Made by a program: the position numbers and the translations under genes. A stretch of 64,000 bases of DNA from CBDEFX01 sp965237635 (GTDB lineage: Bacteria > Chloroflexota > Dehalococcoidia > Lucifugimonadales > CAUZJF01), in NCBI GenBank assembly GCA_965237635.1, contig CBDEFX010000002.1, positions 2,170,001 through 2,234,000 of the forward strand, read 5' to 3'. Positions 8,166 to 17,536 of the stretch are shown one piece after another. Position 1 is the stretch's first letter. Each line of letters begins with the position of its first letter. Below the pieces are notes generated by a model that was not told the DNA's origin, made no database searches, and saw nothing but the letters and a program-made list of their open reading frames with translations.

Positions 8166-8807
8166 TCACTCTTTGCCGGAGAGGGCCCGGCGCACATCTT
8201 CCCGGATCTGCGGGATGTCACACGAGACTTCGAATATGGACCGACCGACGACCTGCCCAGGTTCGAGCCCGACTCTTTCGAGACCCTTGCCCTCGAAGAG
8301 GGTGAACTCGCCGTTATTGTCAACGGCCCAAAGTACGATAGGGGCGCTCGACATCACCGTTTGTAGCGTCTCCTGGCTCTCCCTCAACGCTATCTCCGAC
8401 TCGGTGCGCAACATAAGCTCATGCCGAGTCCTCGACTGCTGCTCTCCCAGCCACCCTGTAACGAGCCCGACGACTACCAGCCCGCCGGAGCCCAGCCCAC
8501 CCCCTTGAGCTACCCAATCGATCCATGTGGTGTCGGCGAACACCGTGAACATCACCGTGTTCAGTGGGAAGAACAATACCGCCATAGCGAGTCCGGTCCA
8601 TCTACCGAATAGCCAGCCGGCGATGCCGATCGGCAAAATCCCAAGGATCGCGTACGTCTCACCGAGGCGCCCCTCCAACAGCACAAACCCAACAAGATAC
8701 GCCCCCACCACTCCGAACACGAGCGCTAGTCTCCACCTGCCGGATGCCAACCCTGGCGTTCCGCGTTCAGGTCTTGGTGAGGCTATCCCTTGAAGCCAGC
8801 TGCCCAC
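8166..8807 (-). pseudogene. Membrane-bound PAS-domain sensor, C-terminus lost to IS3
   Basis: The 213 remaining residues contain about four hydrophobic segments (residues ~25-125: RLALVFGVVGAYLVGFVLLE, YAILGILPIGIAGWLF and others). A linker coiled coil follows (RTRHELMLRTESEIALRESQ), then one PAS domain (LQTVMSSAPIVLWAVDNNG to VSCDIPQIREDVRRALSG). A histidine kinase or other output domain would normally follow, but the frame ends exactly at the IS3 boundary in a stop made partly from IS sequence. The GTG start at 8807 is the longest reasonable choice. Signal and output are unknown. Confidence 0.75.
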
Positions 8808-9167
8808 TCTGTTTGGGTCCCCTTTCAGTCGTTTCCCGCAACCTCAATATCCGAATGCAATTCGTGAGACTATTTCCGGTCGATCGAGGAGAGCGATTAA
8901 AGTGTCCATGATCGAAAAACGGCAACGCGTGCCACGAACGCTACCAAAAGAGACGGGTGCAACGCCCTAGAGATTTCGCTAGTATCGACTAGAGGAATCA
9001 ACAGTTGGCCGCCGACAGCAGCCCGAGACTGAAGGGAGGATCGGCCAATAACCGCCCTTTCCCGTCGCGGCTGCTCGTTAAAACGTTTTCTTGATGCCTG
9101 GCCGATGCTCTGCCAAGGCCGCATATGCCCTCACTGCAACGCGACGTGAAAAGGAGACCCCGAGCCC
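8808..9167. other. Spacer with no recognisable gene
   Basis: No frame here has codon use or motifs of a known family, and no clear hairpin, tRNA or promoter was seen. It lies between the truncated PAS sensor and an oxidase fragment and probably consists of decayed coding sequence. Confidence 0.4.
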
Positions 9168-9308
9168 CACGTTAATTGGGCGCGGGAGTTCTCGGAGGCC
9201 CTGGAGCCCTACTCTACGGGGACCTACGTCAACTTCCTGGACCAAGAGGGCGACACCGGGCTATCGCGGCCTAATGGACGGGTCAACCAGAACATCAAGC
9301 CATCGTAG
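9168..9308 (+). pseudogene. FAD-linked oxidase C-terminal (BBE) fragment
   Basis: The frame reads HVNWAREFSEALEPYSTGTYVNFLDQEGD and ends RVNQNIKPS with TAG at 9306-9308. This is the signature of the berberine-bridge-enzyme C-terminal segment of FAD-linked oxidases. About 20 residues normally lie between the NFLDQEGD and NQNIKP parts; here they are collapsed. The FAD-binding domain is not present upstream. It is a gene remnant without function. Confidence 0.65.
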
Positions 9309-9816
9309 AAACAAGCGTTGGGCTTCCTGGCTCAGGGATTTGAGAAACTATTCTCCCCGGCCCGCCGGTAAGATCGTGCAGCCACGGCGGAAGTACGGAG
9401 ATCGAGCCCCCCAGCTCCATTTGGACAACTTTTGGACAAGTCGAGCAAAGCGTTAGCACGGTAATCGCGAGCAGCCCCTCCGCTGTGCGATTCGCGCTGC
9501 GTGGCGCAATCCCCGCTCTCAAGTTTGACCTCCAGACGCAAACGCCGGTTCCTAGGCTGAGAATCAACTGCCCCGCCTGCGCCATCTTGCAGTAGTAGCC
9601 AACTCCCTCCCACTCCACCGCCCAACGTCCGAAAGTCGCGAGCACGACGAAACCCTAACGGTTTTCTGACAATTCTTTAATGGCCCCAAGGTTGTGTGCC
9701 GCCTATCCTGGTATGTGTCAGGGTGTCGAGGTGTGTCTCCGACACCACTGGGAACGTGACGCGATGGCGCCGTTCGTTCCCCTGGAAGACGAAAGCGCCG
9801 TTAGGTTGGACCAACG
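9309..9816. other. Spacer upstream of the TasA-like gene
   Basis: No gene is recognised in these ~500 bases. Near 9721-9747 a short hairpin (GGTGTCG pairing with CGACACC) precedes the next gene and may lie in its 5' leader. No convincing -35/-10 pair was found. Confidence 0.35.
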
Positions 9817-10932
9817 TTGAAACAATTACTAATATTAGCGCTTGCCAGCTCAGTGGCACTTGCCATGTTGGGGGTCGGCTACGCCCTTTGGAACGCGAGC
9901 TTGAACATAAACACTACGGTCACGACTGGTACCGTCGACGTGGAGTGGAGTGTCGAGGAGCCTGGCTGGGACGCGGAGCCCCCGGAGAAAGACGTTAGCT
10001 CCATAGAGTGCGTCATAGACGGAAACACCCTTCTGGTGACACTCCGAAACGCCTACCCGGCCATGGACTACTTCTGCACATTCGACGTACATAGCGTTAG
10101 CACAGTACCAGTGCATCTCAGCGAGCTCGTGTTCAGCGACTTGCCGACGGGCATGGAGCTGAGAATACAAGATGAAAACAGCTTCCCGGTCTGTTTCGCG
10201 GGCTTACAGCTCCACCAGTCTGACTCTGCCTGGGCGACCCTGCACATGCATTTGACTAACGAGGTACCGAATGCAAGCACTACGTATAGCTTCACCGGCG
10301 AGATCACGGCGTTTCAATGGAACGAGTCGCCGTCTGGCCTTGGCTGTCCCGAAGGTCCGGTGGTATTCCTTCTGATCGACGAGGATACCATCGACGACGG
10401 TATCCAGACGATCCAGTATATCTCCGTTAACAATCCGTTATGCGGCAACGGTATCCCTTCGGTGTGTGTCAACGACGATATAGCGGCAGATGCCGGAAGC
10501 GGGCTCACCACGCCCCTGTTCAGTCGGGACAAGAACATCACGCCGTTCACCGGCCTGGTGTTGCCGACGGGCCAGGTGCAAGATGAAGGTCTGTTCACAG
10601 TCGACCTTTCGACCCCAGACTTGGCGGCCTTCATCGCCGACACTCTGCCAAATGGGAGCCAGCTAGACGGCATCCACGGCACGCCACTGGGCGAGGCGGA
10701 GATCAATGATCTCCTTGGTAGGACCGTTTGCGCCAAGGTACACGATAGCGACGTCAGTGACCTCGGAGAAGGCAAGCTCAACGCGACGGGCGCGTACATG
10801 GGCCTGACCGCTTTCACCGTTACAGACGTCACCCCGAATCCGGCTGGGGGCTCCTACCTGCCATTGATCACGGTGGACTTGCTGCCTTCGTCTGAAGTAC
10901 AGACCCTCTGCGAAAGCGCCATCCCTCAGTAA
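9817..10932 (+). CDS. TasA/camelysin-like secreted protein with SipW-type signal peptide
   Basis: The product has 371 residues with a TTG start. The N-terminus (MKQLLILALASSVALAMLGV) is a signal peptide, followed by YALWNASLNINTTVTTGTVDVEW. That layout (hydrophobic stretch, aromatic segment, then a beta-strand beginning TxxTG) is that of TasA/CalY proteins, whose signal peptides are cut by SipW-like peptidases. The mature part is beta-rich with paired cysteines and ends without an anchor. The second half (VDLSTPDLAAFIADTLPNG...) matches nothing I recognise. The likely location is cell surface or matrix. No SipW-type peptidase gene lies in the window. The ribosome binding site is weak, so the start is uncertain by a few codons. 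Confidence 0.6.
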   Translation: MKQLLILALASSVALAMLGVGYALWNASLNINTTVTTGTVDVEWSVEEPGWDAEPPEKDVSSIECVIDGNTLLVTLRNAYPAMDYFCTFDVHSVSTVPVHLSELVFSDLPTGMELRIQDENSFPVCFAGLQLHQSDSAWATLHMHLTNEVPNASTTYSFTGEITAFQWNESPSGLGCPEGPVVFLLIDEDTIDDGIQTIQYISVNNPLCGNGIPSVCVNDDIAADAGSGLTTPLFSRDKNITPFTGLVLPTGQVQDEGLFTVDLSTPDLAAFIADTLPNGSQLDGIHGTPLGEAEINDLLGRTVCAKVHDSDVSDLGEGKLNATGAYMGLTAFTVTDVTPNPAGGSYLPLITVDLLPSSEVQTLCESAIPQ

Positions 10933-11009
10933 CGCAAAACCCAGCAATGGGCTTGGCATATTGGCAAGAAATATACCGGTGTGCTCCCCTGCCTAGTGAT
11001 GGCAGAACA

Positions 11010-11297
11010 TCACGGGCCCTGCCGCCGGCGCTTGGTTAGAGCTTTGGTGAGTTGGTAGTCGGTCTCCAGGTTCAGCCAAAATCGTGCTGGGAGTTCCGGC
11101 ATCACGGCCTCTAACTGCAAGGCCGTCTCAGCGGTAATGGCCTTCTTCCCGTTGATGATCTCGTTGATGGCGTTGGGGGGCCGTCCCGTGCGCCGGGCCA
11201 GCTCTTTCTGGGAGAGACCTCGAGCCTCGATCTCCTCCGCGAGGTACTCCCCAGGCGGAATCGCAACGTCAGGATAAGTGTCTGTCTTAGTTGCCAT
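11010..11297 (-). CDS. higA: HigA-family antitoxin (XRE helix-turn-helix)
   Basis: The 95 residues show the HigA layout: IPPGEYLAEEIEARGLSQKE leading into an HTH (LSQKELARRTGRPPNAINEIINGKKAIT), then LEAVMPELPARFWLNLETDY. It should bind the partner toxin and repress their shared promoter. It starts 11 bp inside the end of the toxin gene (11287-11297), so the two are translated together. Confidence 0.88.
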   Translation of the reverse strand: MATKTDTYPDVAIPPGEYLAEEIEARGLSQKELARRTGRPPNAINEIINGKKAITAETALQLEAVMPELPARFWLNLETDYQLTKALTKRRRQGP

Positions 11298-11583
11298 GGT
11301 AGTCCTCCACTTCGACGATGAGTGCCTTATCTTCGCTGAGTTTCTCCACGATCAGTCGATAGTTGCTAGTCAGCGTCATGGCATGTTGTCCGGCACGCTG
11401 GCCCTTCAACGGATGCAGCCTCAAGGCCCGGTGTCCATAGAGTTGTGAGAACCTATCTGTAGCCCTAAGGACCGCGATCCGTTGGATAAACTTCCGACCA
11501 ACTGGGACACCGAAGAGGCGGGCGGCCTCAGAAAGACTCAGACTTGCCGCAGCCAAGCGATTTGTCGCAAACTCTATATCCAA
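11287..11583 (-). CDS. higB: HigB/RelE-family toxin
   Basis: The 98-residue protein is of the RelE/HigB mRNA-interferase fold: HPLKGQRAGQHAMTLTSNYRLIVEKL is the core with the basic loop and conserved Arg, and the end is VEVEDYHGN. The toxin gene precedes the antitoxin, the order typical of higBA. The locus sits between a secreted-protein gene and the ABC exporter leader, with no link to either beyond position. Confidence 0.82.
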   Translation of the reverse strand: MDIEFATNRLAAASLSLSEAARLFGVPVGRKFIQRIAVLRATDRFSQLYGHRALRLHPLKGQRAGQHAMTLTSNYRLIVEKLSEDKALIVEVEDYHGN

Positions 11584-11725
11584 CCCCTACACCCTATAGG
11601 TCAATATGCACCACCACGTTCATCTTGTCAAGCGCTCGAGGGAATGTACGGGTTCGGATCACCTATCTCCATCAGTCGGGGTGTGGGTGTGCTGTCTCCC
11701 TGACGCATAATTCGAGTGAATAGGG

Positions 11726-11937
11726 CTCCTTGGAAACGGCTCCCGATTTGTGGTATTATTGGCGGCGCTGACTCAATCGAAGAGGCACCTAGCCCGATAA
11801 CAGTCTTCTCCATCAACATTGAGCTTACCTATTTCATGGCCGACGGCCACGTGCGTGCTGTGTTGGGGAGGGTCTGAGAGTCTACCGACAACAACGGTCA
11901 CTTCCAAGGAGCCTCCCCAAATCGGGAGGCTCTTTTA
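11726..11937 (+). promoter_or_regulatory. Candidate attenuator leader of the ABC exporter array
   Basis: Two leader segments are perfectly complementary to the region of the terminator at 11909-11936. CTCCTTGGAA (11726-11735) pairs with 11902-11911, and CTCCCGATTTG (11740-11750) pairs with 11918-11928. Either pairing would break the terminator stem, as an antiterminator does. The two long pairings are in pseudoknot order rather than nested. A 13-codon frame (ATG 11836 to TGA 11875-11877) lies between them but lacks a good ribosome binding site. Complementarity is seen directly; the regulatory role is inferred. Confidence 0.5.
11909..11936 (+). terminator. Intrinsic terminator 27 bp before the first ABC gene
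   Basis: GAGCCTCCC (11909-11917), a 6-base loop, GGGAGGCTC (11924-11932), then TTTT. A terminator placed directly before a gene start suggests transcription attenuation of the exporter array rather than the end of an upstream gene, since the nearest upstream genes run the other way. Confidence 0.8.
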
Positions 11938-11963
11938 GTTTCGGATACAGCAAGGCTTAGCCC

Positions 11964-13735
11964 GTGAAAATCTATTTCTACTTCTTCAGGTATAGCCTGC
12001 GCTACAAGTGGCAGCTCGGCAGCGCCTACGCCTTGGTTGCGGTTCTCGCCGTGTTTCAGTGGCTGATGCCGTTACTGATCGGCAACGGGATCGACGATGC
12101 TCTAGCCAGCGGGCTGACTAGTCGTCAACTAATGTGGGGTGGGCTTATCGTACTGAGTAGCATCGGATCCAGCGCGAGTGGTTGGGGGGAGACCTACCTC
12201 ATTCGTTGGGTGACCCAAAAGTCAGCAGACGACGTGAGGAACGAGATGGCACGGAGACTCCTCGGACTCAGCTTTGGCTACTACGACCGGCAGCGGACCG
12301 GCGATCTAATGGCGAGGGTCACTGGTGACGTGACGCATGTACTGTTAAGGGTCGTCGAGGGGACACGGCGGGTCGTGCAAGTCGCCCTACTGATGATAGC
12401 TGTAACCGGAGTCATGGTTGCCACAAACTGGCGGCTCGCTCTGATCGTGTTGCTGTTCGTGGTCGCATACGTATTGAGGTCACGAGTTGGGAGGGGCCGC
12501 GTGAAACAGATCTTCAGTGAGCTCCAGAGTCGCGGGGAACCATGACCGCTGTCCTCCAGGAGAACATCGCAAGCATGAGGGTGGTACAGGCGTTCGGTGC
12601 CGCGCAGTACGAGCAGGACAAGTTCGACACTGAAGCTTCGGTCGTGACAGATCGTTCCTTGGCAGCGAGTAGATTTTGGATAATACGGAGCGCGTCCTAC
12701 AAGTTTATTGCCACTGCAATCGCAGCCGCGGTGTTGGCGATGGGCGGGAACGAGGTCGTTTCGGAGCATCTAACGGCCGGTGAATTGACTATGTTTCTCT
12801 TGTGTCTTGGCATGCTCGAATCGCCGGTCCAGAGCGGCGTCGCAGCGGCGGTGAACATGACCCAGATCCTTGCCTCTGGCGAGAGAGTTCTCGAGGTCTT
12901 GAACGCTGAGTCTCCGGTCCGGCAGAAGTCCGATGCCAGGCCGATCGATCAGGTCAAGGGCCACGTTCGATTCGATGGAGTCACGATGAGCTATGACTCC
13001 TCCGGAGATGCCGTCCAAGACATCGACTTCGAGGTGCAGCCCGGGCAACTCGTGGCCCTGCTCGGCCCGCCTGGCTCCGGCAAGACCACGATCGCCCATC
13101 TCATCCCTCGCTTCTATGACGTGACGGCCGGTCGGGTAACGATAGACGGCCTCGACGTCCGTGAGGTGAGCCTGGCCTCCCTCCGGGACAACGTTGGCAT
13201 TGCCCTGCAGGACGTGTTCGTCTTCGGTGCGCCCTTCAGGGATAACATCAAACTTGGCGCTCCCGGTGTAACCGACGACGAGATGGTCCAGGCGGCGACG
13301 ATCGCACGACTGCACGACTTCATTGAGAGCCTGCCCAACGGATACGATACCTGGGTCGGCGAGCGTGGGGTAAAGCTCTCGGGGGGCCAGCGCCAACGCC
13401 TAGCGATCGCCCGAACGATTCTGGTGGACCCGCCCATCTTGATCCTGAATGACTCCACCTCGAGCGTCGACATAGCCACTGAACGCGAGATCCAAAAGGC
13501 CCTCGCGAAGATTGTGAAAGACAGGACCACCTTCGTAATCGCCCACCGCCTGTCATCCGTTCGCGCGGCCGACCTGATCCTCGTAATGGACGGGGGACGG
13601 ATCGTCGAGCGTGGCACCCACCTGGAGCTGTTGGATCTTGGCGGATACTACCGCCATATCTACGACATTCAGCTCGCGCCGACGGTGGAACAGGCGATCG
13701 TGCACGTGACCGATTCAGTTGGAGGCGAAAGCTAA
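11964..13735 (+). pseudogene. ABC exporter half-transporter, pair 1 subunit A (frameshifted)
   Basis: The membrane domain reads from GTG 11964 (six-helix ABC type I exporter; GYYDRQRTGDLMARVTGDV is the coupling region). It runs into a stop at 12543-12545, while the continuation starts in another frame at 12542 (MTAVLQENIASMRVVQAFGA). The shift falls at LQSR/GTMTAVLQEN, so one protein of about 590 residues has been split. The ATPase domain has Walker A LLGPPGSGKTT, signature LSGGQRQRLAIAR and an H-loop (IAHRLSS). Walker B reads ILILNDSTSSVD: Asn replaces the Mg-coordinating Asp and Asp sits at the catalytic Glu position. The loss of the Walker B Asp fits a decaying gene. The 4-bp ATGA overlap might allow two separate polypeptides, but a frameshift is simpler. 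Confidence 0.8.
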
Positions 13736-15507
13736 TGGCCCAGATCGCGTCCCACCAGGCGGGCAAGCCTGAACGGCTCAGCGACCTGCAGATGGTCCTC
13801 AGGCTGAGGGGCTTCCTTCGGCCTCAACTGCTCAACCTATTCATTTCGATCGGCGCCATGTTCGCCATGACCGGGACGGTTGTGGCCGTGCCCTGGCTCA
13901 TCAAGCGAGGGATCGACAGCCACATTAGCGTCGGCCAGCTATCCGGTCTCGAGGTTGTGATCGTCGCGATGATCGCCGTCGGGGTTGGACAGTTCACCTT
14001 CGCCTACCTGCACGAATGGTTCAATCGGTATGTATATCAGCAGGTGCTACACTCGCTGCGGGTGCGCCTATTCGGCCATCTACAGCAGCTGTCGATGTCC
14101 TTCTTTGATCGCATCGAAGCCGGCCAAGTTATGTCACGTATCGTGAACGACGTAGAAGTGGCGGCCGGCTTCTACTCCTCCGGGGTCTCCAGTCTGTCCC
14201 AGGTCATCATGCTCGTCTCGGTGGTCTCCGCGATGCTGGCAATGAGCGCCACGCTCGCGCTGTCGGTGCTGGTCATTATGCCGCCGCTCGTCGTCATCGT
14301 GTTTGTTTGGCAGAGGTTCTTGACCCGCTCCTTCCTGGAGCTGAGGGAGGCCCAAGCGGTACTTAACTCAGAGCTACAAGAGACGATCTCCGGCGTCAGA
14401 GTCGTGCAGAGTCTGGGTAGAGAGGACGAAGGTCTTCGGCGCCTAGCGGCTGTCAGCAGCAGATATCGAACAGCATACATGAGGTCAGATGCCCTTAAGA
14501 CTCTCGTCCACCCGATATTTTTGATCTTGCCGGCGGTCGCGATCGCATAGTTACTAGTGGTCGGTGGACGAATGGTGTCGGGGGGGACACTTGAAGTCGG
14601 GGTCGTGATCGCGTTCGTGCTCTACATGTCCACTTTCTTCGCGCCCCTGAATGGTCTCAGCGGCGCCTACGCCGAGTTCAAGAGAGGCATGGTCTCTGGG
14701 GCCCGCATATTCGAGCTGCTCCAGGAGAAGTCGCAGGTTGCGGACAGGCCAAAAGCAGTAGCAATTCCCGCCACACGCGGCGAGGTCCGGTACGAGGGTG
14801 TTGGCTTCCAATACTCCTCGGGACAGCCGGTACTGGAGGATATCGACCTCCACATCGCCGCGGGCGAGACTGTCGCCCTGGTCGGGCCGACCGGAGCCGG
14901 CAAGACCACGGCTGTCTCTTTACTGCTGCGACTGTACGAGGTCGTGAAGGGCCGAATCACCGTAGACGGCCACGATATCCGCGATGTCACGCGGCAGTCA
15001 TTAGTGAGCCAGATGAGTATCGTTCCCCAGGATCAGTATCTGTTCTCGGGCACGGTAACGGAGAACATCCGGTACAGCCGGTCCGAAGTCACCGACGATC
15101 AGGTTGTCCAAGCGGCCCGGGCGGTCGGCGCACACGACTTCATCATGAAGATGGAGGACGGCTACGACACACCCCTCCAGGAGCGCGGCGCCAACCTGAG
15201 CGTCGGCCAACGACAGCTCATCAGCTTCGCCAGAGCGCTGGCCGCCGACCCTCGGATCTTGATCCTCGACGAGGCGACGGCCTACGTCGACACCGAAACG
15301 GAGCAGCTCATCCAGCAGGCCCTCAAGGAGCTACTCAAGGGCCGGACCGCGCTGATCATCGCGCACAGACTTTCGACGGTTAGGAACGCCGACAAGATCG
15401 TCGTGTTCAACGGCGGACGCATAGTCGAGCAGGGTACGCACGAGGAACTGATGGCGACCGGTGGCCTCTACGCCAGGTTGCAGGAATATGCAGTTGAGAC
15501 GGCATAG
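13735..15507 (+). pseudogene. ABC exporter half-transporter, pair 1 subunit B (in-frame TAG)
   Basis: The start ATG overlaps the stop of subunit A by one base. The membrane domain (GIDSHISVGQLSG..., MSFFDRIEAGQVMSRIVNDV) is interrupted by a TAG at 14548-14550, in the same frame as the continuation LLVVGGRMVSGGTLEVGVVI. A single base change would restore a sense codon. The ATPase domain is complete: Walker A GPTGAGKTTA, signature LSVGQRQLISFAR, Walker B ILILDEATAYVD with the catalytic Glu, and H-loop IAHRLST. It is the canonical-site partner of a TM287/288-type heterodimer. Subunit A is broken too, so pair 1 is probably non-functional. Confidence 0.82.
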
Positions 15508-15546
15508 CGGGCTGAGCAGGTCTGTCAGTTGTCACAGATAGCCAGC

Positions 15547-15722
15547 CTTGCACAGGAATGTTTTTCCTCACCCCGATGCGGCATCGGGGTGAGGAACCTG
15601 GGGTGGTGAAGTCCTAGACATGAGAACACACCGCCCCAGGCCCTTCGTCCCCCCGATGCGGCATCGAGGCCGAATCGGGACTCAGGGAAACAAGTTGGAG
15701 GTGACTTCTTGCGCAAAGCTGT
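15547..15722. repeat. Intergenic repeat unit with CTTTGC-type ends and two GATGCGGCATC palindromes
   Basis: The unit opens CCTTGCACAGGAA and closes TTCTTGCGCAAAG (imperfect inverted ends). Inside are a perfect 33-base hairpin (15565-15597) built on CCCCGATGCGGCATCGGGG and a second, slightly altered palindrome (15651-15668). Its closest relative here is 31650-31807, which shares the CTGGGGTGGTG segment and the GACTTC-TTGCAC end. It fills most of the spacer between ABC pairs 1 and 2. No transposase is encoded. Confidence 0.65.
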
Positions 15723-15745
15723 TGTAACTCTAGATAGATAAGCCG

Positions 15746-17536
15746 ATGAAGACTCTCCTACGGATCACAGCATACGGGTTGCGGCGCAGGCGGCTGTTCA
15801 TTGGGACGGCTGTCGTCCGCGTCGTGGCGGTCCTTCCGCAGGTAGTGGTCCCGCTGCTTCTTGGCACCGCGATCGACGAGGCGCTGAGCAGCGGGCTCCT
15901 GAGCCGGCTATTACTTTTGGCGGCGATCATCCTTCTCATGGCTTTGCTGAGGGGGGCGCTATTCTACAGCTCACTCTACCTCACCGAGGCGTCCGCCCTA
16001 CAGGTCTCATACGACCTGCGCAAGGAGTTCTTCCACAAGCTCCAAAACCTGAGTCTTGGCTTCTATGACAGGCAGCAGACGGGGAACCTGATGTCCAGGG
16101 CCACGGTGGATGTCCGGGCGATGGGTGAATACGTTGGGATTGGGTTGCTCGGCGGCCTGGGGAATGTAATGACCTTTGTGATTGCGGTTGCGATCATGAT
16201 GGTGATCGACTTGCCCCTGGGGCTGATGACAATGGCGTTCATCGCCGTTCTGATATGGATCAGCGCAACATTCATGCTGCGAGTGATCCCGCTGTTCAGC
16301 ATCGCCCATGAGGAAACAGGCAGGATGAACTCCGTCGTTCAGGAGAACCTGGCTGGAGTCCGGGTAGTCAAGGCGTTCGGTGCAATGGACCACGAGAAGG
16401 CCAAGTTCCAGGACCGGGCCCGCGCGGTCGCAACTCACTTCTATGAAGTAGAGAAGGTCTTCGTTGTCAGGCAGGCCGTGACGATTCTGGTCTTCGCCGC
16501 CGCCTCGGCTGCCATCCTGCTGTTTGGCGGCCGAGACGTCTTCTCAGGACGGTTAACTCCAGGTGAGCTCGCCACCTTCGTCCTGTACATGGGGCTCCTG
16601 AACACCCCCGTATGGCACCTGGGCTGGAGGGTCCAGATGTTCGCGAGGGCCATCGCGGTCGGTCGCCGGGTCTTCGAGGTCCTCGACGCAGAGTCGCCGG
16701 TCGAGGAGAAGCCGCGGGCGAGGCGTATGGACCGAGTCGAGGGGCACGTCAGGTTTGAGAACGTCTCTCTCAGCTACGGCGGGTCTACCGAGGCACTCCA
16801 CAATGTAGACTTCGAGGTCCAGCCGGGGCAGACCGTGGCCATCCTGGGAGGCCCCGGCTCCGGGAAGAGCACGGTCGTTCACATCCTTCCCCGGTTCTAC
16901 GATGCTTCTTCCGGTCGCGTTCTAATCGATGGCGCAGACGTGCGCGACGTCACCCTGGACTCACTTCGAAAGAACGTGGGAATCGTGCACCAGGATGTCT
17001 TCGCATTTTCAGCGACGATTAAGGACAACATCGCCTACGGAGCAAACGGCACCACACTGGAGGACGTGATATCGGCGGCCGGGGTGGCCAACCTGAGCGG
17101 CTTCATTGAGGGCCTGCCCGATGGATACGATACATGGGTCGGCGAGCGAGGCGTGACGCTCTCCGGAGGCCAACGGCAGCGTCTTGCAATCGCCAGGACC
17201 ATTCTCACGGACCCGCCCATATTGATACTAGATGACTCAATGTCCAGCGTTGACGCCGGGACAGAGTCGCTTATCCAGAAGGCGCTTGCCGAGGCCGCAA
17301 AGGGCAGGACGACCTTCGTGATCGCCCACCGGCTTTCCACCGTGCGTGATGCAGACCTGATAGTCGTTCTCGATCGGGGCAGGGTCGTCGAGCGTGGCTC
17401 TCATGACGAACTACTCAGGGGCGACGGATTCTACCGGCGTATATACGACCTACAGATTCGGCCTCAGGAGGAGTCCCGTAGGCTGAAGTCCCAGCTATCG
17501 AGCGAAGAGGAGCGCCATAATGTCCAGCCCCAATAG
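15746..17536 (+). CDS. ABC exporter half-transporter, pair 2 subunit A (degenerate-site subunit)
   Basis: This 596-residue half-transporter has six predicted membrane helices in residues ~15-305 (LGFYDRQQTGNLMSRATVDV is a coupling helix region) and an ATPase domain from ~335. The ATPase motifs are Walker A ILGGPGSGKSTV, signature LSGGQRQRLAIAR, Walker B ILILDDSMSSVD and H-loop IAHRLST. Asp replaces the catalytic Glu after Walker B, the hallmark of the degenerate ATP site in heterodimeric exporters such as Thermotoga TM287/288 and BmrCD. It overlaps subunit B by 17 bp, indicating coupled translation. It should export lipids, peptides or drugs; the substrate cannot be told from sequence. It is intact, unlike both neighbouring pairs. 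Confidence 0.88.
   Translation: MKTLLRITAYGLRRRRLFIGTAVVRVVAVLPQVVVPLLLGTAIDEALSSGLLSRLLLLAAIILLMALLRGALFYSSLYLTEASALQVSYDLRKEFFHKLQNLSLGFYDRQQTGNLMSRATVDVRAMGEYVGIGLLGGLGNVMTFVIAVAIMMVIDLPLGLMTMAFIAVLIWISATFMLRVIPLFSIAHEETGRMNSVVQENLAGVRVVKAFGAMDHEKAKFQDRARAVATHFYEVEKVFVVRQAVTILVFAAASAAILLFGGRDVFSGRLTPGELATFVLYMGLLNTPVWHLGWRVQMFARAIAVGRRVFEVLDAESPVEEKPRARRMDRVEGHVRFENVSLSYGGSTEALHNVDFEVQPGQTVAILGGPGSGKSTVVHILPRFYDASSGRVLIDGADVRDVTLDSLRKNVGIVHQDVFAFSATIKDNIAYGANGTTLEDVISAAGVANLSGFIEGLPDGYDTWVGERGVTLSGGQRQRLAIARTILTDPPILILDDSMSSVDAGTESLIQKALAEAAKGRTTFVIAHRLSTVRDADLIVVLDRGRVVERGSHDELLRGDGFYRRIYDLQIRPQEESRRLKSQLSSEEERHNVQPQ

Noticed and set aside
11836..11877. Leader peptide gene of the ABC array
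   Set aside because: The 13-codon frame has no ribosome binding site and no revealing codon run, so it is described only within the leader and not called as a gene.
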